Of a stretch of DNA of 64,000 nucleotides, positions 37,292 to 52,101 are shown one piece after another. The translations under genes were made by a program, and so were the position numbers. The notes under the pieces were generated by a model. That model was not told the origin of the DNA. It saw only the letters and a list, made by a program, of their open reading frames with translations, and did not search any database. The stretch covers positions 24,156,085-24,220,084 of the forward strand of contig NC_021700.1 of the NCBI RefSeq assembly GCF_000247815.1. Reading direction: 5' to 3'. This DNA comes from Ficedula albicollis (lineage: Eukaryota; Chordata; Aves; Passeriformes; Muscicapidae). Each line of letters starts with the position of its first letter. The first letter of the stretch is position 1.

Positions 37292-37753
37292 GACAAGATA
37301 TCCAAGGTCAAATCCAATCTTTGACCAATCACTACAGTATCAACAAGACCATGGAACAAAGTGCCACATCCAGTCATGTCTTGAGCAACTCCAGGGATGA
37401 TGACTTTATCACTTTCCTGGGCAGTCTCTTCCAATGCTTAACAATCCTTTATGTGAAGAAATGATTCCTTATGTCTCACCTGAACCTCCTCTGGAGTTTG
37501 ATGCTGTTACCTCTCATCCTATCTCTTGTTGCCTGGGAGAAGATACCAACCTGGCTCTACCCTCCTTCCAGGCAGTTGTAGAGGGCAGGAAGGTCCCCTC
37601 TGAGCTTCCTTTTCTCAAGGCTAGACACCCACAGCTCCCTTAGCTGTTCTTCACAGGACTAGTGCTCCAGAGCCTTCAAAAGCTCTGTTTCCTTTCCCTG
37701 GACTCACTCCAGTATGTCAATGTCTGGTAGTGAAGAACCCAAAACTGGACACA

Positions 37754-37849
<96 letters not shown>
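37754..37849 (+). other. Poly-G run of 96 nt replacing CR1 sequence
   Basis: The run joins ACACAG to ATGCCACATTGCTGATCC. The paralogous CR1 copy at 1580-2503 has a normal 70-bp stretch here, so real bases have been lost or overwritten. Confidence 0.9.
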
Positions 37850-37850
<1 letters not shown>

Positions 37851-38029
37851 TGCCACATTGCTGATCCAGGCCAGGATGCCATTGGCCTTCTTGGCCCCCT
37901 GGGCACACCCTGGCTCATGTTCAGCTGCTGCCACCAGCACCCCCAGGTCCTTTCCAGCCTCTCTGTCCCAGCCTGTGGCACTGCTTGGGGTTGTTGTGAC
38001 CCAAGGCCAGGACACAGAACTGGCCTTGT

Positions 38030-38867
38030 AGAATCCATAATACTACAAATACTAATCAGAAGGTTCAAAAACATCTGAAAAACATTCAGTTTTAATAACT
38101 AGAAAGTTGGGAAATATCTTTGTTTCTAACAGCACATAATGTAAAAATAAATAATAAACAACTATTGTGAACCAAGTTACGACTCTAAAAAACCTTTTTT
38201 TTTCAATTATTTCCATTTTTTGTCAATTCTCAACTTAAAACAATTGTGAAAGTGTTTTAATTTTGATCTTCTCTACATTAAAGAAGAAATAGCATTTTGA
38301 CTTAAGTATTTTACTCTGACAAGTAAAAACAAAATAAATAAATCTATAAATGCAAGAAGTACAAGAATTGTTTTACTCCAGTTATGCTTGAATTTGTCCC
38401 AGTTGTTGATGATGCAGGCTCTTCATCTGAATGAGTAAAACAGTTAATGTGACTGCAGACAATTCTACAACTTTCTCAGCATCTGAGCTAACAAACTGAC
38501 AATGGGCTGTGGGGATGTTTCGGTTTGTTTTTTTTGGGTTTTTTTTTGTGATTTCTCCCACTTATGTTTTCCTTAAGATGACTTCTGAATTTTAAATCAT
38601 TAAGGAACATTTTATAATTTTGGAATTTCTTACTGATATTCTAACAAAATACTATGATTTATGACATGATATCCTGCTTTCTTGGCGCAATAGAAAAAGC
38701 AACCTAAGGTGCAGCTGGGACCATGACACTGTTTTGTTGCTTGTTTTTTTGGTTTTTTTGTTTTTTTTTTTAATTAACAAACTTTGGAAGAGGGCAACAA
38801 AGTAAAATTTAATTTCTAAAAAGCTTTCAGGGAAGTTACCCATTCCGATATAAAAAAACCTCAAACC
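38030..38867. other. Unique AT-rich sequence, nothing recognised
   Basis: It has several T and A homopolymers (for example near 38528-38550 and 38745-38773). No gene or repeat family was identified. Confidence 0.55.
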
Positions 38868-39021
38868 AAACCAAACAAACTTCATGGGGAAAAAAAATCC
38901 AGCGCAATGATCTCTTTTCAAGTGCTAAACTTAAGAAAAACCCAACAACCAGCAAACCAAACAAACTTCATGGGGAAAAAAAATCCAGCGCAATGATCTC
39001 TTTTCAAGTGCTAAACTTAAG
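38868..39021. repeat. Direct duplication, 68-bp copies 18 bp apart
   Basis: Copies at 38868-38935 and 38954-39021 are identical (AAACCAAACAAACTTCATGG to CTAAACTTAAG). The right copy runs into the edge of the CpG island. Confidence 0.95.
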
Positions 39022-39025
39022 TGAA

Positions 39026-40400
<1,375 letters not shown>

Positions 40401-40461
40401 CAGGAGGATGAGGAGAAGGATGAGAAGAATCATGAGGAGAAGGATGAGGAAAAGGATCATT
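40401..40461 (+). repeat. Purine-rich minisatellite-like tract
   Basis: Irregular GATGAGGAGAAG-type units on the + strand at the edge of the CpG island. It would read as Asp/Glu/Lys-rich peptide in one frame, but this is a simple repeat with no sign of coding use. Confidence 0.75.
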
Positions 40462-40530
40462 ATCGGTGGTGCAGCCCGCTCCTGACCCAGGCAGAGGGTC
40501 TGCTTTCAAGCCTCCCGTATGGACAGCATT

Positions 40531-40569
40531 ACACACACACACACACACGCGCGCGCGCACACACACACA
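40531..40569. repeat. (AC)n(GC)n(AC)n alternating purine-pyrimidine tract
   Basis: A 39-bp uninterrupted alternating purine-pyrimidine run with a central CG/GC core, the classic composition for Z-DNA formation, just outside the CpG island. Confidence 0.92.
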
Positions 40570-40582
40570 TCCCCAACAACCC

Positions 40583-40740
40583 CAGCTGGAGCTAAATACT
40601 TAAAAAAAAAAAAAGTTACAGATACTTATTTTGACAGTCAAAATGTGCCCTAGTCATGGGTCAGCTGGACCTAAATACTTAAAAAAAAAAAAAAGTTACA
40701 GATACTTGTTTTGACAGTCAAAATGTGCCCTAGTCATGGG
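40583..40740. repeat. Tandem duplication, 79-bp period, two copies
   Basis: Units 40583-40661 and 40662-40740 begin CAGCTGGAGCTAAATAC and CAGCTGGACCTAAATAC. Each contains an A13-14 tract and they differ at only a few bases. Confidence 0.93.
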
Positions 40741-42122
<1,382 letters not shown>

Positions 42123-43529
42123 TGACAAAATGCTCAGAATATGTTATTTTTGATTCTTAATGCTTTTGAAGCACTTTCATGAATTAGATTTCAGTTTATT
42201 CATAAGTGATGGCTTCACAGTTAAAATGCCTCAGTTTAGGAAGACTTTGAGCCTTAGCCTCTGTCTCTCTTGATGCAGTTCATGGAGTGTTGCAATTATG
42301 GCAATCTAGACAGGAGCTAATCCACCAAGAAACTGCACTGAGATCATCAATCTGTTTGACAAAGTATTTTTAGTTTTTCCGGTTACCACAGCGAGCCCGT
42401 GTTGACCCCGGTAATTACAATTTTCTAGGTAACTATTTTCCCCACTAGTTGTCACTGTTCACAAATCAAGTTGTGGCTTACATCCTGCATTTGCTGCATA
42501 TTTGCCTTTTTGCCCATTGCCACGGTGTTCTGCTTGTGGCTATCTTTGAGGACAGCCTTGAAGATAGGCTCAGCACAAGTAAAATGAAGCAGACTGTGCT
42601 TCAGCACTCAGCCTCTCAACTCACTGCCTCCCAGAGCATAACGCGCTTTGTTGCAGATGAATGTGTCCTAAAACCTCACTTAACAGAAGCAGCCAGTTTT
42701 ATGCACTCATTGCAATACCCTCAAGTCTCTCTTCCTTTCTATTAATGGTTGGGAAACTTAAATTGGGGATTTGAGCTGCCTGCCTTACACCACAACTGAG
42801 ATTTGGAAGAGAGCCAGGAGCTCAGGAATGCCACTCAGAACCCATACACTTGTGGAGTACACCCAAAAGCTATCACTTTTGGGTAAGCAGTGTTACCCAA
42901 AAGACCTCTAAGGTTAGTTGACTATCTAGTATGAGACTTTTTTCATGGGAATTTACCCACCCCAGTTATCAGTAGCATTCAGAATTTTATTAAAAGATGT
43001 GAACAAAAACCATGTTTTAACTTTGCAGATTGAGCTTGGTGAAAATACTATGTCATACCCTAAATTGTGATGCTAGCTATTTACAGTCCCTTTTTTTTGA
43101 ATTGGTATAAATTGTCAGATAAGTTGTTTTGTTAGTCAGTCAGTCAGGTTTCCTTAACATCCTAGTATTCCAGTTTCTGCCCTGTTCCCATTGAATTCAG
43201 ACAACATTAAATTCATAAACAACTTTGCTATTGATTTCTGACAGCATTGCAGGGATTTGCCCATTCTCACATGGATTTCCCTTGCTTAGCTATACGTTTG
43301 AGTTGATGATGGAAAATAAGTTGTAGGAATAAGAAGTCGCAATTCTGGAGAAACATTCCTAAATGCAGCCCCCAAGCAGCAACCCCCACACTGTTTACTT
43401 TAGGTTAATGGTGAAAGAGCACAACTAGAGATGAGACTCTCTGTGCAATGTGCCAGCGTGCTTGAGAGAAGGGAAGGCTGCTGCAGGATGGGGAACTGCT
43501 GAAAAGCAGCAACAAAGACAGCATGATCA
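42123..43529. other. Unique sequence, nothing recognised
   Basis: Non-coding sequence between the 598-bp duplication and a CR1 fragment. A 98-codon open frame at 42449-42745 on the + strand has no recognised motif. Confidence 0.5.
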
Positions 43530-43880
43530 AAAAATCCTAGAACCAAAGGAAGGTTGAGTTTGAAAGGGTCATCTGGTCAAATCCCCCACACACCCAAGAA
43601 GGGCCATCTGTAGCGGGTTGCTTGGGATGGGCATAACTGGATGTACGTTTTAGTATCTCCAAGTATGAAGATGACGCCTCTGGACTACCTATTCATTCCA
43701 GCGTTCAGCCACTCTTACAGCTCCCTGCTGATGTTCAGAGAGGATGTCCCATTTTACAGTTTGTTCCATTGCCTCCGGGCACCACTGAAAGAGTCTCTTT
43801 GCCACGCACCCGCTCTTCAGTTTTACATTGATGAGATATGCCCTGAGTCTGCTCTTCTCCAGGCTCAACGGTGCTCTGGA
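43530..43880 (-). mobile_element. CR1 LINE 3' fragment, older copy (copy 3)
   Basis: The + strand shows, in CR1 reverse-complement order, AAGGAAGGTTGAGTTTGAAAGG, CATCTGGTCAAATCCCCC, GGGTTGCTTGGGATGG, TTTGTTCCATTGCC, TCTGCTCTTCTCCAGGCTC and AACGGTG. The copy is more diverged than 1 and 2 and of a different CR1 subfamily style. Only about 350 bp of 3' UTR-proximal sequence remains. Confidence 0.8.
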
Positions 43881-46565
43881 GGAACTTAGAACAAGTAAGT
43901 GATGATCAGTGTGAGCAGAAGCTGGAGGGGAGCTGAGTCAGTGGCTACAGAGAGGAAGTATGTCTGCCACTGAAGCAGGAACTGAAGGAAAGTTAAAAGA
44001 CTCCTTTTCTTCCCATCAGTGCTCTTCCTGCATCTTGCCTGTGAGAAGACAACCATGGATTTACTGAACGAGGAGAAAGAGGGAAGATTTAAAGAGGGTG
44101 CACGTTTGCAGCACCTCTTCATGCTGACTCTCCAGTCCTGCTCCTGAAGCCATCTTGCTGCAGTACCCCGTGACGGATGAGCACTAAAGCAGAAGGATTT
44201 ACTGTGAGCAGCATGAGCCACCCAAGGATGTACAGAAGAGACAGCTGTATTGAAGTAGAATCTGCCCTTAGAAATGCATATTTAGTATGGCCTCAGAATG
44301 AAGTCAGTGCATCCAGGCACTGGAAAATATTCACATGTATCAGTTTTTCCGCTACTAAAGAGCCTTCACTGGCTTTAACTGCAACTTTATAAATCCTAAC
44401 TAATTTTATGCCAAAAGGAAACTGATTTTTTACACATGACTAATTTCAGCATGGTGAATTTAAGCATATGAATGATTTTGGAAGCCAGCAGTGGAACCCT
44501 GAAGCATCTTGTATTTTTTTTTTTTTCCAGCAGAAAGCAGTGGATATACATTCTCTATGGTGTTTACACCTGCAAATCCCTCCAGAATGAGGAAAATATA
44601 CTCCTCAAAACTTTATATCCCTTCCAAAGCCAGTCATAGGCTTCACTCTGACCTCAGCATTAAGGCTTTATGTGATGAGTAGACTGCTAAGTTTATGTTG
44701 GTATTATTGGAAGTATCATCTGTAAATCCCAGCTCACTGCAGTAATAATATACTACTTCAGAGGTCGTATTTTACAGAGACTTGAAAATCTGGTACTTGA
44801 CAACTTGCTATTGAAGACAGTTACCTCTATTCATGGTTCATTTACTGTAAAACCAGTTTAAGAATGTATAAATAAGCCTGTACAAAAAAATAAAAAAAAA
44901 TACTAGGCCCTTAGTAGGCTCAACAGTTTCACAGCCTTTCATATTGGTCCAACAAATTTCTTAGCTACAGTAAAAAATAACATCCTATACACCCAGATTA
45001 GAGCAAAGTCAATACTTAAAGATTATTTAAATTATCCAGACTACATGCACTGTTTTTAACCTGAACTAGATATGAGAAAAATAATCATGACAGCTAGAAT
45101 AGAACTTTTGTCTTTACACCTCTGTTTTGTTAAAAAAAAACCATCTTTATGGTACTCTGATAATATATAACATATTATAAGATGCTAACTTAATGCTCTT
45201 ACTCATCAACAATACAAGAAATCATGCACTTGGAAATCAAAAAGATAACAAATACAAGAGGTGAAAGTTACTTTTGCTTGAGAAAGAGCAAAGTGTGGTT
45301 TTCAGTTCACAAATCCAATGACTCACTCAACAAAGAAATAAAGAGGAACATCACTGACAGCAACGACCTCTCTCAAACTCAAAATAATAATTTTCCAAAA
45401 AATTCCTGCCCCAAGTTCCTTTGAAAAATCACTCATCATAGCAAAACTGTGTTTTAATTTATCTTGGTTTTGTTACACTGTCCCTGGACTGCTGTGAATA
45501 ACAGTCTCCCAGTTGCAAAATCCTACAAAAAAAGATACCCTCCAGTAGGTATTGTTCAATAGAATGAGGTTCCTGGAATTGCTTGCTAATCTCACCATAG
45601 AACTTGACTTTGATCTTTCTTTAACAGTCAGATTTTGATGGGCTTGGACAATGCCACTTAGCTCAGTTTTGTCCAGAAGTTCATAAAATACTTTACACCA
45701 TGGATATTTTGCAAGTGTGAAAATAAGCCTGTTTCAAGGGAGCAAAGCTGAAGAGGAAACTCAGTCTGGTTTCCTTTCCACTGGCAGCCCTTGGCACTGT
45801 ATAAGTCGCCAGGCACAAACAGTTGCGAGAGTGCACAGAGGGGCAGGCAGCCTCCTTTCACTCTCTGCCTTCTCCACCACTTTGTGTGGAAGCAATCAAG
45901 TTGAATTGGCTCCTGCCCTGCTCTGTCCGAAGCTGTTTGTCCCTCCCTACGGGTAGGAGAAGATGCAGCCCTGGCATTTTGCTCCTCACTGCTGAGAGGT
46001 GATGAACTGCCCCAGGGATGCAGATTCCCTCCTGGAGATGGACACCTGCAGTCATTTTCCCTAGAAGGAGTCAAAATGGTACTGTCCTCACTATCAGCTT
46101 TATTGTGAGAGACACAGCAAACCTTTACTACACCGTTTTGAAGAGGAAGAGTAACACAGAAACACATAGCAACAACAGTCCGCAGCCACTAGCAGTAGCA
46201 GTAGGTGCTAGCATTTGTCCGAGGAGCTTAACTTGTGGCAGGACAGCGGCCACATACTCCTAGTTATGAGCAAATTTTCTAGAACAACACTGACCACACC
46301 ACATTTGAAAGGCTTAGGCTGCTGCTCTCGAGCAAACCTGGGTTTGGCTTTGGTTAGCTCGAATCAAATGCTTCTCAGCACTCAAAAGTTAAGAAATACT
46401 ACCGCAGCTCTCCTGACAGCACTGAACAGTTCCCCCAAGCAGCACTTCGGTGGTCGTTTCCTCACAAGCAGCTTGTTCTTTGCTCGTTACTACTTCAACA
46501 ACAAAACTCTTCTCCCTTGATTTATTCCTGTCCGGGAACATCTGCACAGAAAAATCCCCCTTGGG
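43881..46565. other. Unique sequence between CR1 copy 3 and the second CpG island
   Basis: Mostly AT-rich. The segment 45658-46167 has a 169-codon open frame on the minus strand, just downstream of the CpG island in minus sense. It has no recognised motif, so I do not call it a gene. Confidence 0.5.
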
Positions 46566-47345
<780 letters not shown>

Positions 47346-50300
47346 TGATCATCCCCTGCCCGGGAGCTTTTAGTAATGGGGTAGAGTAAGGCAAACCAAG
47401 CGCCCTGAGGTCCACATGGCTAACAGTCACACAGCCTTTGAAAGAGGGTGGTAAATCCACAGGCAGAGCTGATAGCTCGTGGCTGGTGCGTTTCAGGATC
47501 CTCCAGCAAACCCAGCCTCACACTCGAGGAGAAGGGACGCAAATTGCCTGGAGCTGAGAAAGAGCAGCATAAGCACGATCTGGAGCAAATCTAAACTGCC
47601 AGAGGTGGGACTGGAAACGCACTTCAAACAGCCTATTTTAATTTTTGAGATATTCTAGTATACAGCAAGTACGAGAGGTGGAAAGCATCATTTTGGGAAT
47701 GATGTCTTTGGGCTTGACTCTCTCACTTTGTTATGCTTTCCCCCCACATGCCTTAAAAACAGCCAATGTCTTTTGGAGTATTGCTATTTCTGCAGAGTTC
47801 ATTAATATCATCAATGCTTTGTAAAGGTACCCAAGGCCTTAATGAGGGAACTCTATAAGATACTCAGACAATACCATAAAAAACAACCCGTACGTACCCC
47901 AAAAAAGTCAAATATTTGCACAAAAGGCAGTGGAGAGCATGTGAATGTCACAAAAGCAGAGCAACATTTAAAATGACTGGGATCTTTGGGGCAAGTAGTG
48001 GTCAAGTCACAGCAACTGTCTAACCAAACCACCAAAAACCCCAACTACTACACAAAATAAACCTGACGCATTAAACCTGCACAGAAAATTAATTCTAGAC
48101 AGAAGAAGCAGAACCAGCATCGATCAGCAAATCATGTCAGATTGAGGCTAGGGACTATGAAGATCTGCCCTATTTCTGGTGAAAAAGACACACAGTCAGC
48201 AAATACAACCCTTGAGCTCCCCAGAAATGCTAGGCAGCGCACATACTGAAATGTCCTCAAAAGCAGGTCAGAACATCCCCCTTTTTGTGGCCACACATCT
48301 GCAAGAGCTGTTGTCTGGGAGCTCATGTCACAGAGTGACCTTGACACACTCTCAAAGCTCCTGGTCCTGCATGGATGAGCTGGGTGCGAGGTTAGCTACA
48401 GCCTCAGCTGCACACAGCCATATTCTTGCATATCTGGGACTGCAGTGCTGATGTGGTCTCAGAGGAGGTATAACCTTTTTTCCTCAGAACTTCTGCACAA
48501 GTGCCAGGTGTCAGTCAGCCAACTGGAAATCTCAGAATCAGCTTTGTCCCATTATTTCCAGTAATTGTGAGAGAAGAAAGCACCACAGTCTGACCAGGTA
48601 CCCTGCCCAGGGTACCCACCCTACCCAGGTGGACGAATTAGGGACTAATTAATTTTTCTTGCCATTCTGTGCAGCCATGCTGTCTTTGCAACAAACAGCC
48701 AGAAGGAATACCTTACCCAGCCATGGCATCACAGTAAGGGCAGGGTTCTCATCTGGATACAGGGGCTCAAAATGCTCCCAGCACGAAGTTTTGGATACAG
48801 TAACATAGACTTTTTGCAGTTTCCTCCCAGTTCTTTCCCTGCATTTCTCCTTCATTTTTTTTTAAATGCAGTCCTTATATACCACATTGAATTTAATCTC
48901 TCCTCAGGTTTTCACACCATCACAAGAAAAAAACAAGGGAAAAAAATCATTAAGGGTTGATGTCAGGAGCTGAAGTAAGCAGTTATCTAACAATATTGTC
49001 CAGTAGAGCACAGCTGGATGAACAGGACACTGCCTGACAGAGATTTATCATGTGTGCTCAGAAAAGTATTGCTTGTGGCTAAGAAGGAACAGTTCTTTCA
49101 GAGAACAAATGTCATTCAGTAATAATAATACTAATAATGTTAACACATGGTAACAATAGTTACAGATTTACATTGCAGGACAATTCACTGCCATTTTATA
49201 TAAAAGATAAAAGTGACAATGCTGTGGGCTTTATGCTGCTTTTTAGGTGGCAGCTTCTTGGGCACTCCTAGTCCCTCTTCTTGAGCCTGCATTTCAGAAC
49301 CAGAGGGGATGAAATGGAACTTCGTGGACCCATGGAAGGGGTCACTTGAGAGTGAGGGATGTCAATTCAAAGAGTTTCCAGCAGACTTCAGACAGTCCTC
49401 ATGGCATTTGATTTTGATAGGACTGCTGACAGGCTGCAGGACACTTCACTAATCCTCTTACCTATAGGCTTCAAAATGTATCAATTTGCCATAAATGTAT
49501 TGAATTTGGCATAGTTCATCTTTCACACCGTAATCTTCATATGCAGGCAATTCCATGATATTTTAAGTACATATCAGCTGATGTTATAAATTGCATCAGT
49601 TGATATATACAGTAGCTTCTTGTCTTGCCTTGGAGTGGTTCATTGGTTGATAGACAATCCATTTATTGTTACACATGTGATCGGATGAAAGTATTTTATG
49701 GTCTTCTGAATTAAAAAAAGTAATTAAATATATAAATCGTATAAAAATAGCACAGCAAAATTAATAAACTACAATGTACAAAGCCACAAACATCACACAA
49801 GAGAAATACTCATGAGAGATATTACTTCTCTCTAGATTTAATACAAATCAGAAGAGAGCACTACACAACACTGAAGAACTACAGATAGTGAAATGCCCAA
49901 TTCAAGGAACCACACTAGCAGAATTAAGTATCCCAAGATTTTTTTTATGTCTAGAATAGGGAACATACATTTCACTACATATTTCAGATGAGATTTTCTT
50001 ACTCTCAAGTATATTTAGGACGCCTAAGTACAGGTCCTTTGGTCAGCATGAAGACATTATTTTGTTCTATCATTATGCATGATTGGTGGATCATATGGTC
50101 TACCTGGTTGTGTAGTAAGCCATGCCACTAATAGAATCAGAAGAAGGAGACATTCTCTAATTGGGAAACAGTTTTAAGGTTCTCAGTAATTCCTCACTCG
50201 CACTGTATTATTCAAAAAATAAGGAATTGCAGAACAAATTCACATTAAAAGTAGTGTAAAATAAAAAAATCTTCTCTGGCTCAAAGTCCTCTGTACTTTT

Positions 50301-51512
50301 TGCTGTCTCCCATAGATGAACAGTAACTAATATCTTTGGGAATTTGCTGTTCAGTATTCACTGACATAAATTTTGCTATAAAATAGTATTAGAAGGATTC
50401 ATCTTAGCCATTGTAGGGAAATTCTTCTTCTCATTTTGGCAGGCTGTGTACTTAGTGAGAATATCTTCCATCCTGGAAAGACATGAACACGGCTTTCAAG
50501 AGCTACAAATACTTGGCAGAATCCTGTTACTTGGCTGAGGCACAAAAGAAGGAAGCAGCATGAATCATTCTGTGCCTGTAATCCCTCAGGGTAATGCTTC
50601 AAACACACAAACATGAATTCACTATTTCAGAGCACTTCACAGCAGGACTGTGTTGTAAGCAATCCTTTGTCAAAGATGATTATTACATCACAGATTGTGT
50701 ACTTGTGTGACACCCATGCATGGATGGACAGGCACAGGGCCCATGCCTAGGTAGCTGTGATGAATACAAACTCCACATGAGTCACTGATATTTTAAAATC
50801 TCATCAGTTCTGGGACAAAAGACAGTGTACCTGTGCAAAATGTGTGTTGATACAATGTTTACAAATGAATGCTTCTGCGCCTGCTAGAATACAAATATTT
50901 TAACAGGTGCATTTGAAAACTCTTCAATGTTATTGCTTAAGGAAACACTACCTAGCTCATTGTACAGAAATAATATACTTTTTAAATCTCTTTGCAATAA
51001 TGCAGCGAATATGCATAAACACAATCAGACCTGAACAACTAATGAGACAGACACAGCAGAAAGAATCCTTTCTGTTGCATGTTAGAATGTCTAACACAGA
51101 ACCATTGCACCAAAAAATAGTGTATACAGATGTGCAACTCATGACTTTCTACAAATAGACCCAGTTTAGAAAGTCTGATCCTCTTTTTGTCATTTTTGCT
51201 TTCTATTATGCATTTAGATTAATTAGTGCAGCACATACAAGAATGAGTTACTCTAGGAATGACTAAAATGATTTAATCTTAGAAATGCAGTGAAGGTTCC
51301 TTAGGTCCAGCATCTGGCAGAAAAAATGTGATCAAACCATTCTATTTCATGTAACATTAAAATTGCATATCCTTTGCACACACTAGTCTCAGGGTATCCA
51401 CAGATTAGTTGTAGTTATGTCAGGCTTGGAGAAAAACAATTTCCAGAGCAGGAATTGAAAACAGCAACACTTTAAAAAAAACCCCACAAAAAACTCTAAC
51501 CATAAAGAGCAT
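47346..51512. other. Unique sequence, nothing recognised
   Basis: About 4.2 kb of AT-rich sequence right of the second CpG island. No exon, RNA gene or repeat family was recognised. Confidence 0.5.
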
Positions 51513-51647
51513 GATAAAACATACCAATTTGTGAAGGATCTTGTGGCGGCAGAACTACACATTTCTCTTTGAGCTGCACCAATAAAACATACCAATTTGT
51601 GAAGGATCTGGTGGTGGCAGAACTACACATTTCTCTTTGAGCTGCAC
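51513..51647. repeat. Tandem duplication, 69-bp period
   Basis: Units 51513-51581 and 51582-51647 begin ATAAAACATACCAATTTGTG and differ at two or three sites (TTGTGGCGGC versus TGGTGGTGGC). Confidence 0.93.
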
Positions 51648-51812
51648 AATCCTGTCTTTAGTACAACAGCTGCAATCCGCTTATTTCCACAAGCAATGAA
51701 GATGACTTGTGCTGCCCTCCCAGTAGTATTTAGGTAGCATCTTGACTATCTTCTTCCCAGCCATGGTAGTAGGCGTGTTAACATACCTGCACGAAAGGCA
51801 CAGAAGTCCTTG

Positions 51813-52101
51813 GCACAAAAAGCTGTGCTCAAGGCATAAAGCTCTAAGGGCAGCAACAAAGAGGTGCAGTTCCCCTTAACACCTCAGTCCTGGAGGCAGC
51901 CTGGGATTTCATAAACCTGGGAGGTAGAGTCACAGAACTGCTTGCTGCATATGGCAAATGAGAGCACAAAAAGCTGTGCTCAAGGCATAAAGCTCTAAGG
52001 GCAGCAACAAAGAGGTGCAGTTCCCCTTAACACCTCAGTCCTGGAGGCAGCCTGGGATTTCATAAACCTGGGAGGTAGAGTCACAGAACTGCTTGCTGCA
52101 T
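51813..52101. repeat. Direct duplication, 138-bp copies 13 bp apart
   Basis: Copies at 51813-51950 and 51964-52101 (GCACAAAAAGCTGTGCTC to GCTTGCTGCAT) appear identical. Confidence 0.95.

Larger units (their letters stand above)
37160..38029 (-). mobile_element. CR1 LINE, 5'-truncated 3' fragment (copy 2), interrupted
   Basis: Homologous to copy 1 over most of its length on the minus strand, with shared blocks such as CTGATCCAGGCCAGGATGCC and AACCCAAAACTGGACACAG. The 3' tip is split: 37160-37180 is separated from the rest by a + oriented CR1 tail at 37181-37291. A 96-nt poly-G run at 37754-37849 stands where copy 1 has about 70 bp (2083-2152). ORF2 motifs remain around the break (DLGVLV, KANGILAWI) but no function is possible. 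Confidence 0.93.

Noticed and set aside
40401..40595. Acidic/basic repeat peptide frame (EDEEKDEK-type) following the CpG island
   Set aside because: It is translation of a GA-rich simple repeat and an (AC)n tract.
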